64,000 bases of DNA from Cryphonectria parasitica EP155 (lineage: Eukaryota > Ascomycota > Sordariomycetes > Diaporthales > Cryphonectriaceae), in the NCBI RefSeq assembly GCF_011745365.1, contig NW_024468911.1, forward strand, positions 4,210,759 to 4,274,758, read 5' to 3'. The notes below the pieces were generated by a model that worked only from the letters and a program-made list of their open reading frames with translations, was not told where the DNA came from and did no database searches. A program made the position numbers and the translations under genes. This document shows, piece by piece, positions 56,861 to 64,000 of this stretch. The stretch's first letter is position 1. Each line of letters starts with the position of its first letter.

Positions 56861-57961
56861 CTTGTGTACAACAGGAGTGAGACCGCGAAACAGAGAGACT
56901 GCTGGTCGGTAAATGGGCTGCATGTGAAGGTATTTAGAGGGGAAAAATATGTGGTGGAACGATCAGGTGAGTTTTTGTGTGTTTTTAAAGTAGCTTGAGC
57001 GTTCTGAGTCTACGTCGACATCGATGACGAGAGAAGGAGAAAAGAGGATCCACTGAAAGACGGAAGACAAGCGGTACCGGTGGCGTGGTCGGTCCGGTGC
57101 GGGCTGGGCATGTCACGTTGTGGACTGAGAGTTTACGTAGCGGTGTAGACATTGTTCAATTATTACTTGCTATAGAAATAAAAAAAATAAACAGAAATAG
57201 ATGTGTGCAAGGAGAATGAGAGAGTGCGATTAACTAGTAATGGTCTTGACAAGTCGAAGGAGTTGTCACACCCAAAGCAGATGCTTAGTACATAATACTT
57301 TGGGGGGAGACAACCAAAAAACCAAAAACCTTAGTGGTGTCCTGGATGCGCAACCCGAACCCTCGTTTAAACATCATCCAAGAACAACAAGTCTCGAAGA
57401 AGGAAGGACCGACCTATGAGGAGCACCTGACAATCATGTTCTATTCCATGATCTCTTCGTTCCTTCCATGAGAGTATTAAATTTGGTATGGAAGCTACAA
57501 CTAATAGCCATAATGGGCACACATTGTGAATAAGGGCTGTCCCAGTGCCCTGCAAAGACGCTTCCATTTCCAAACAAAGAACTGAAGATATTATCAATGC
57601 TCGCTCGCTGTAATACGTTCTTTTTCCTCCAGCGGCCCCGCCCCCCTGGCTCGCTCGTGTTCGACACAACTGCAAGACAAGAAACACCCAAAAGATGGAT
57701 GCAATTAACCAAAATAACATAATAGGGGCGCAAGAAGAAAATGGTTGGGGGGTGGGGTTCGCAATGAACAAAAAATCCCGGGTATCCAACGCCACGCTTT
57801 CCAAAACACAATCAAGATCGCTAGGTCGCAGCTCCACGGCATTTGCGCGTGTATCACAATCGGAAAACAATAGCCCCCCCCCCCCTTTTTTTTTTTCTTT
57901 CTTGAAAAGGGGTGGGGGGAAGTAGTGTGCTCAAGAATCACCCTGAGCAAGATTCGACCGA
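56861..57961. other. Intergenic region with C12T11 tract
   Basis: Upstream of pdx3 and downstream of the cyclin gene. C12 then T11 at 57874-57896. A 167-codon frame on the minus strand (57367-57870) lacks an ATG start and conserved features, so it is not called. Confidence 0.55.
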
Positions 57962-59115
57962 TCAGAGTGCACCCAGCTCCCTCGCCGCCTCCTCTGTGGG
58001 CGTATCAACAGGCGTGAGTGAGAAGCCCAGCCCGAACACCGCCTCACCAGCGCCCACACCACCACCAGGCCGCACAGGAACGCTGACGGACCGAGAATGC
58101 CCATTAACCTCCAGCTTCTGCACGGCGGCGGCGGTGGCAGCAGCACCCCTCGTGGCACGGGCCCGCGACACTTCCTCGCCCCTCTCGCGCAGAGCCGCCT
58201 GTCCAGCCCTCCGCATATCGGCAATGGCATCACCCAGGATTTCCGAATCGCAGAGCGGCAGGATGCGGTAGCCCAGGTGCTCCATGATACACCGCTCGGT
58301 AACGTTCACCTGGGCACATGTCCAGAGCCCCTTGCCCCAGTCGGAGGCGTAGTAGTGCGTGGGCTCCTGGCAGTCCTCGGTGAACTTGAAGGCGATGACA
58401 AGGGCGGAGAGGATGATGAGCTCTGGGCGGACCGAGTCGATGTGGGTGATGAGGGAGCTCGCGGCCGAGGTGATGGTGTGGCGCTTCTTGAAGAGGAGGC
58501 TGCTGCTACTTCCAGCCGTCGTGGTGGTGGTTGCGAGGGGTAGTGACACGCGCCACTTGCGGGCAAACTTGGCGTCTAACGAGTCAAGAATGCAGACGGC
58601 TAGGGCGATTGTCTCCAGGGGTAGGTCTGCGCGCCGCAGGATCGTCTGCACGAGGGATACGGAAGGGGGTATGACGGAGGCGGAGGGTGGGTGGAGGTTG
58701 ACGAGGTGCACCGCTGGGCCTGTAGCGTGTGGAGTTAGTAAGGATTTAGTACAAGATGGTGATGTTGGTGATGTTGATGGCGGTGGGCAGGCGGAGAGAA
58801 AAAGGAAAATAAGAAAAAAAGGCAAGGAACCGGAGGGGAGGGGGGGGGGGCTTTCATTGGTGATGATGGTCTGAATAGGAAACGGAATCGAACATTCAAC
58901 GACATACCTAATAGGTCCAGGTCGATACTGTCGTCCACCTCGCCCAGAACGGGACTGGACGAGACAGAGTTCCTGCAGGATGGCGGAGGGGTGGGAAGGT
59001 TCGACAAGGGCTTGTACGTCTTGGTAAAGTAGGCAAAGTCGAGATCGTCCTCGTCATCGTAGTCGATACTACGAGACGACGACAGGACCACCTGAGCAGG
59101 GCTGTACGCAGCCAT
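57962..59115 (-). CDS. Cyclin-box protein
   Basis: Exons 58908-59115 and 57962-58719 (intron 188 nt, GTATGT...CTAAC...CTACAG) give 321 residues. The join reads DLDLLG|PAVHLVNLHPP. A cyclin-fold region follows: SLVQTILRRADLPLETIALA, ELIILSALVIAFKFTED, TERCIMEHLGYRIL. The first helix region has a Ser/Thr-rich loop (ATTTTTAGSSSS). The N-terminus is acidic (YDDEDDLDFAYFTKTYKPLS); the C-terminus has Gly/Val-rich low complexity and a Thr-Pro site (LTPVDTPTEE). The intron contains a G10 run (58841-58850). It probably binds a CDK; the subclass (Pcl-like or G1-type) cannot be settled by eye. Confidence 0.82.
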
Positions 59116-61431
59116 TGTTGTGACGGGTTTGAAAAGAATAATAGCTATTCCTTCCTCGGCCTTCTGGGAGTTTCTTTGCTCTCTTTCTCTTGTCTCTCTT
59201 TTCTATGAAAAAGCTACGTGAACGAACGAGGTCGTATGGGAATTCGTCGTGGATGTCGAGAAGGGTAATAATAAATGTTGGAGGTGGATATGGGGGGGGG
59301 GGGGGGAAGGGCGAGGCTCATAATATGGCTCCTCCTGAACTGGATACCCTGTCCCCTTTTGTCCAGATCAAGACAAGGTCGAGATCCCTCTGTTTTCACA
59401 CATACACCCCACACCCCTTCTTTTGCGTAAAAGAGAGCGAGAAAAGAAAAAGAGAGGGAGAGGGAGAGGGATTCGGGAATTCACCGCCAAGTCTCCAGAA
59501 CTTCAGGGCTGGTCAGGCCAGACAATATGCGGACCTGTGGAGTGCGCCGAAGAAGACCCACACTATACGAGCCCTGCGCCCGGGGCCTCAAGGAAGGGGA
59601 TGTTGGTGCCGAGCGTAAGTGCGTAGCGTGTGTGGTGTTTCTGCGGTTCCCGCCGAGGGTCGTCCCAAGCAGAATGTTGCATGCACTAAAGCAGGGCCGG
59701 TCGAGTAGGGAAGCAATGCAATGTAAGGTTAAGCTGGGGCGGGACAGAAATGAAAAACACGTCGTGCTTCGGCGAGTAAGATGAGATGCCCGTATAGAGT
59801 GACAAACTGCGAGAGAGAGAGAGAAAAGACAGAGAGACAGAGCCGACGAGGTGCTGTGTCTTGTGTGTCTGCGTATGTATGTATGTCTCTCTGCCCTTTT
59901 CCCCACAGATGTTGTATGTGCGTGTGTGGGTGGGTGCTTGTGCTTGTGTGCGGTTCAGGGGGAACGTCTTTTTCTTTAGGATGAGGGCGTCAATGTGTAA
60001 GTGTCACGCGACCACCAGCGGCAAGTTCACAACCAGACAGTGCACACAGTGTCGAGACGTTGAGTGAGAAAAGGGGCAAGATTCTTGACCTGATGTGAGA
60101 TATGACGAGTACAAGATGGAGAAGGGGAGAGGAAGAGGCAAATACGGAGTACATGGGCAAGGCTGCTGCAGCAATGGGGTAATATATCAATTAATTGATT
60201 GCCTGCATTCCCCTTCTCACCCCCTCCCTCGGCCCCCCCCCCCAAGCTCTCCAACACAACTTGGAGGGGGAAACCAAAACAAAACAAAGGAAAAGCGGGA
60301 AAGGAAAACCGCCCCAAAAACCTGGTACCTGGCTTGCTTGGCCTGGAAGTAGTGAACAACGGCGGCTAGCGGAGAAAGAAAAAAAAGGTAGGGAGGGAGG
60401 TTGGTTGATTAGTGGATTGTCAAAGGAAATTTGCATGTGGTTGGCAGGTAGAAGAGATGGGTTGCCCGGCGTGCCTGGGATGCCCCAAGCTGGGCTGTGC
60501 TTGGCTCTGGCTCTCTGCCTCGCTGCTCTGATGACGGAGCCTCCCCTGACATATTGCGTGCGGGTTTTGCAGAAAGAGGGTAAAGTTAGTTTCCCTTCCT
60601 CCCACCCCCCCCCCTCTTCTTCTTTCAAGTACTGAAATAATAGACTGTTTTTTTTCTGACCGGCTGCATGCGGAGGTGGTAATCCTTACGTAGTAGTAGT
60701 TACATGAGTGAAATACAAACAGTTAATGTTCTTGTAAAATAGATTGCTCGCGTGTCTACTTTACACAACACGTAGCACCTGCAGGCCCTTTTGGTAGACC
60801 CGGCGGCCGCCCCTTGGCACCTCTGTCAGAGAGAGGCAGAATTGTGGTATTACTATATTGCAAAGTATAAAGTAGGCTTCTCGTCTCGTTTGCTCCGGGC
60901 CAGAGCAGGGCCGTTCTGAGGAAGTACCGTACTATGCAGATTTAGGCCATCGTGGTCTTCGTCTTGTCTCTTTCGGGTCAGCGGCTGAAAGTGGATCTCA
61001 CCGCTGTGATGGTGCCCAGAGGCTAGAAGAACCATAACGCATGTTTTTGCTGCGTGCGTCACATAGTTCCCTTATAGTGCCATTGAAGGGGGCAGCTGGG
61101 CGGTGAACTTTACGGGTATGGAGGAGCGAATCAGGTGGTTATCTTGATGGGCGTATATGAGACCATAGGGCTGAGCTGGGCGCATCAATCATTATCGTCC
61201 ATGTCTGTTGATGCTGCAACATGGCGCAGCCTCCCTCTGTGGAGGAAAAGAGAGGGGGGGGGGGGGGAGGTGAAGAAAGAAAGAAAAAAACACAAGTGCA
61301 ACAGTAACAGCCTGATTGATAAATGAAGGACCCTGAAAAGCCATCCAGCCAGCCACCAATGCACTAACCGGTGGCTTATTGGATTGTACTAAACTAGCAC
61401 CGACTTGTCAGGCCTGCTTCAGAAAAGAGAA

Positions 61432-61444
61432 CCCCCCCCCCCCC

Positions 61445-61483
<39 letters not shown>
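61432..61483. repeat. C14A38 homopolymer pair
   Basis: Fourteen C followed directly by thirty-eight A, the longest A run here. Confidence 0.9.
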
Positions 61484-61484
<1 letters not shown>

Positions 61485-62355
61485 AGGAAAGAAAACAAAT
61501 ATAGTGGCTCCTCTCTCAGTCTCTTCCACAAGGCCGCATTCGGGCGTTCTGGAACTCGTGGGACCTGTCCGGGCCACTTAGATTCTTCCAAGATGAGAGC
61601 CTGAGGACGTCGCGCCCTTCAGCTAACCACCACCCGCGTTTCAAGCTACCGTGGGGAATCAGACCAACCCATGTTGCCCCTCACGGCCAGAATTTTGAAT
61701 CGCAGGAAAGAGGAGAAGAGAGAAATGTTAGAATACGAAAGAGTTTTCCTCTTCCGTAGATCTGCAGAAAGTTACATCACCATTCACGAGGGATGCATAC
61801 CCAAGATTGGGGGTAAGATCACGCAAGAGAAGGCTACTCATGCAAGACGAGATGATGCTGCGGTATACTCTACATAGTACACCCAAGTCTTCTTCACGCA
61901 AAAAAGTATGGTTTCCTCCTAATGGGATTGGCGGCCCGTGGGGTTGGGTTTCCTTTTTAGTTCAAAACAGAACAGGAGGGGACACTACAATGGGCTGGCC
62001 CCTCGGCCGTCGGGTCCCCGTGTGTCGCTCGTAAACCGATGGACTACTTTAACTTAGGCGGGCTCCTGTGGGACTGGACAGGGCACGAGGTACGTGCGTG
62101 CTGCAGGTTCTGCAGCTATCGAGCCGTGGCCTAGTGAGAGAAAGAGCGAGAAGGCGAAAGCGAGTAGCCTGGGCAGGATCTCAGGGGCCAATCAGGGGTA
62201 TAATTGTATATTGTACTGAGGTACGTACATAGTACTATGCAGTACCAGCACGCACCTCTCAGGAGATGTTGTGGATGGATGGGTTTCTCGGTAGCGACCC
62301 CGGCGATGTTTCTGGTGTATCTTTTTTTTGGTGCTTGTATTTTGCTTACATTCTT

Positions 62356-62372
62356 GGGGGGGGGGGGGGGGG
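62356..62372. repeat. G17 homopolymer
   Basis: Seventeen G in noncoding DNA. Confidence 0.9.
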
Positions 62373-64000
62373 TTGGTGTGCATGTGTGTCATTTCAACAA
62401 CTTCTCTTCTTGACATCTCAGTAGTCCCTGAGCAACAGGCCAACGGGACATTCCCCAGTTGTCCGAATTCCGTGTATGGTGTCAGTCCATGATATTATTA
62501 GTACCACTACTATGTACTTTGTACCTTCGTATGTACAGTAGAGGCAGAGCAGAGTCGAGGGTTCCCCAGATGGAGCCACACCACCTCCTCGTGCCGATCG
62601 TCGCGGTGTCCTGCATGCAGCTCACTGCATAGAACGGGATCCACGGGGAAGAAGAGAGAGAGATCTGCATGATTATTTTCGATTCCCCTGAATTCTAATT
62701 GCCAGCACATCCATCATGCTTACTATTTTCTTGTTCTTCTTTTCTTTTGATTTTCAACGGCTGCCAGGTGACGGTGGCTGTGCTGATACTTGGTCAACTA
62801 ACGTACTTACCTAGTGCATAACAGTACAGCATATCATAATCTACTATTAGTATATATGCTTACTTAAGTATGTATGCAGCACGAAAACTATCCGACAGCA
62901 TCACGTCACTAGCTACAAGGGGGGACGTCATGCAGGTGAATCATATGCTACGAACATTATGATTACGACCTCGTCATCAGCCACCAAGGAGGGGCCGAGA
63001 AAAAGGAAGAAGAAAAAAAGCAATGTTGGCAAGCCACGGCCAAACGACACGATAATCCGTTGGACCACTGCAGAGCCGCTCAGCCCACATCCTGTTCCGA
63101 TGTATTGGCTTACCTCTTTAGAGTAACTGCTCTTACTACCCCTAATCGAGACCACTGCCTCGATCACAATGTCTGTACTGGTCACTCACTGGTACGATTA
63201 TGTCGTGCATGCATAGCAGCGCTGCAACAACGCGGCCCGCCACCCCAAGATTCGTCTCACTCACCTCCTGCAACCACGGGTGAAAGGTGAGACAGGCGGT
63301 TTTCTTTTTCTTTGTGCCTTTCGTTCATTCTTATCAGTTCAAGTCTGACATCTCGTATCGTCTCGCTCACCGAAACTTCTTTGCTATCTCTGGTGCGGTC
63401 GCACGGTCGCGGAACACCATTCGTGAGCCTCTCAGACAGCGCCCAGTTCGATAGTCTCCAACAAGCGCTCTGACGCCAGGCCAGGCGGTCAGGGAGAGAG
63501 ACAGAGAGGGAGAGAGAGAGGGAGCTGCATTGCATTGTCATATCTCCTGGCCCCTTTTCTTCTTTTTTCTCAGACAACAGTAGGGCAAAGTCTGTGCTCG
63601 GTGCGGCGGCCACGCACTTTATCGCATTTCACTCAAGAAGGGTTCACGGTCTGCATGTTGCTCCAGGCAAAATGATCTTGAATGGATAATGGATACCACT
63701 TGCCCCATCCCAAGATTGTTGCGCTCAGCCTGGCGGAGGCGGCGGCGGCTCCGACCGCAGCCACTAAGCTATTGAAAGGATGGTGGTCGCCGGTGTGGGT
63801 AGGAAAAGACTACTACTACTACTACTGTTAGACTTCACAATCTTGTCTTATTCACTGATCCAGCCCGTTGACAAGCTGTTTATTTCTTGCTTTATCTTTC
63901 TCCCCACAACGCCTCGCCCATGTGGTCCTCGCTGCCTGCACCATTGCCCCCGGTTGCTCCTCTCTGGCAAGCCCTTTGTTTTCAATAATTTCTTTCATAG

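Larger units (their letters stand above)
59116..64000. other. 4.9-kb gene-poor region rich in homopolymers
   Basis: No frame here looks conserved on either strand. It holds G15 (59292-59306), C10 (60234-60243), G14 (61254-61267), C14A38 (61432-61483), G17 (62356-62372), GA runs, and GTAC-rich palindromic patches at about 62215-62250, 62505-62540 and 62806-62880. It may be a long promoter of the cyclin gene plus the flank of a gene beyond the window. Confidence 0.6.

Noticed and set aside
57367..57870. 167-codon minus-strand frame downstream of the cyclin gene
   Set aside because: No proper ATG context, no homology that I recognise, and it lies in the likely 3' flank.
59481..59906. 141-codon minus-strand frame
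   Set aside because: Composition driven by a GA/CT microsatellite; no conserved features.

Overview
The window is nuclear DNA of a filamentous ascomycete (Pezizomycotina, most likely a Sordariomycete). Reasons: GC-rich coding regions; many short spliceosomal introns (mostly 56-255 nt) with GTRNGT donors, CTRAC/CTGAC branch sites and YAG acceptors; single-gene transcription units on both strands with CT-rich leaders; and fungal-type genes (KapC-like bZIP, Nca2, DASH subunit Dad4, Erg25, Slh1, Suv3). I see no prokaryotic features, no intact transposon, no CRISPR array, no rRNA and no convincing tRNA. Exon structures were rebuilt by eye from reading frame, splice signals and family conservation.

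Layout. 1-9840: KapC-like bZIP factor (+), Arp5 of the INO80 remodeller (-), pterin-4a-carbinolamine dehydratase (+), C-4 sterol methyl oxidase Erg25 (-). 11451-20210: Nca2 (+), Sec4/Rab8 GTPase (+), a 942-residue probably mitochondrial protein of unknown function (-). 20924-30037: Afg2/Drg1-like AAA ATPase (+), five-exon Dad4 (-), Ies6 (+), an extended SDR reductase (-), Got1 (+), profilin (-). 30038-34046: gene-poor. 34047-50837: a disordered protein (+), nine-exon Ykt6 (-), Slh1 helicase (+), G-patch protein (-), Env9-like SDR (+), a doubtful small ORF, longin SNARE of the Nyv1/VAMP7 type (-). 51368-59115: Suv3 helicase (+), ubiquitin C-terminal hydrolase (+), pyridoxamine-phosphate oxidase (-), cyclin-box protein (-). 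59116-64000: gene-poor, rich in homopolymers.

The genes are mainly housekeeping and there is no metabolic cluster. Themes recur: vesicle traffic (Sec4, Got1, Ykt6, the Nyv1-like SNARE), mitochondria (Nca2, Suv3, the 942-residue protein, a dehydratase with a presequence-like start), and INO80 (Arp5 and Ies6, which form one module in yeast, lie about 17 kb apart).

Most worth a second look: two genes in which a TAG stop is followed in frame by more protein-like sequence (a 52-codon tail on the bZIP gene and a second membrane segment on the longin SNARE); a first exon of only ATG in dad4; a 523-nt intron in ykt6 containing an ORF; an AAA ATPase whose first ATPase domain lacks key catalytic residues; and many noncoding poly-C/poly-G tracts.
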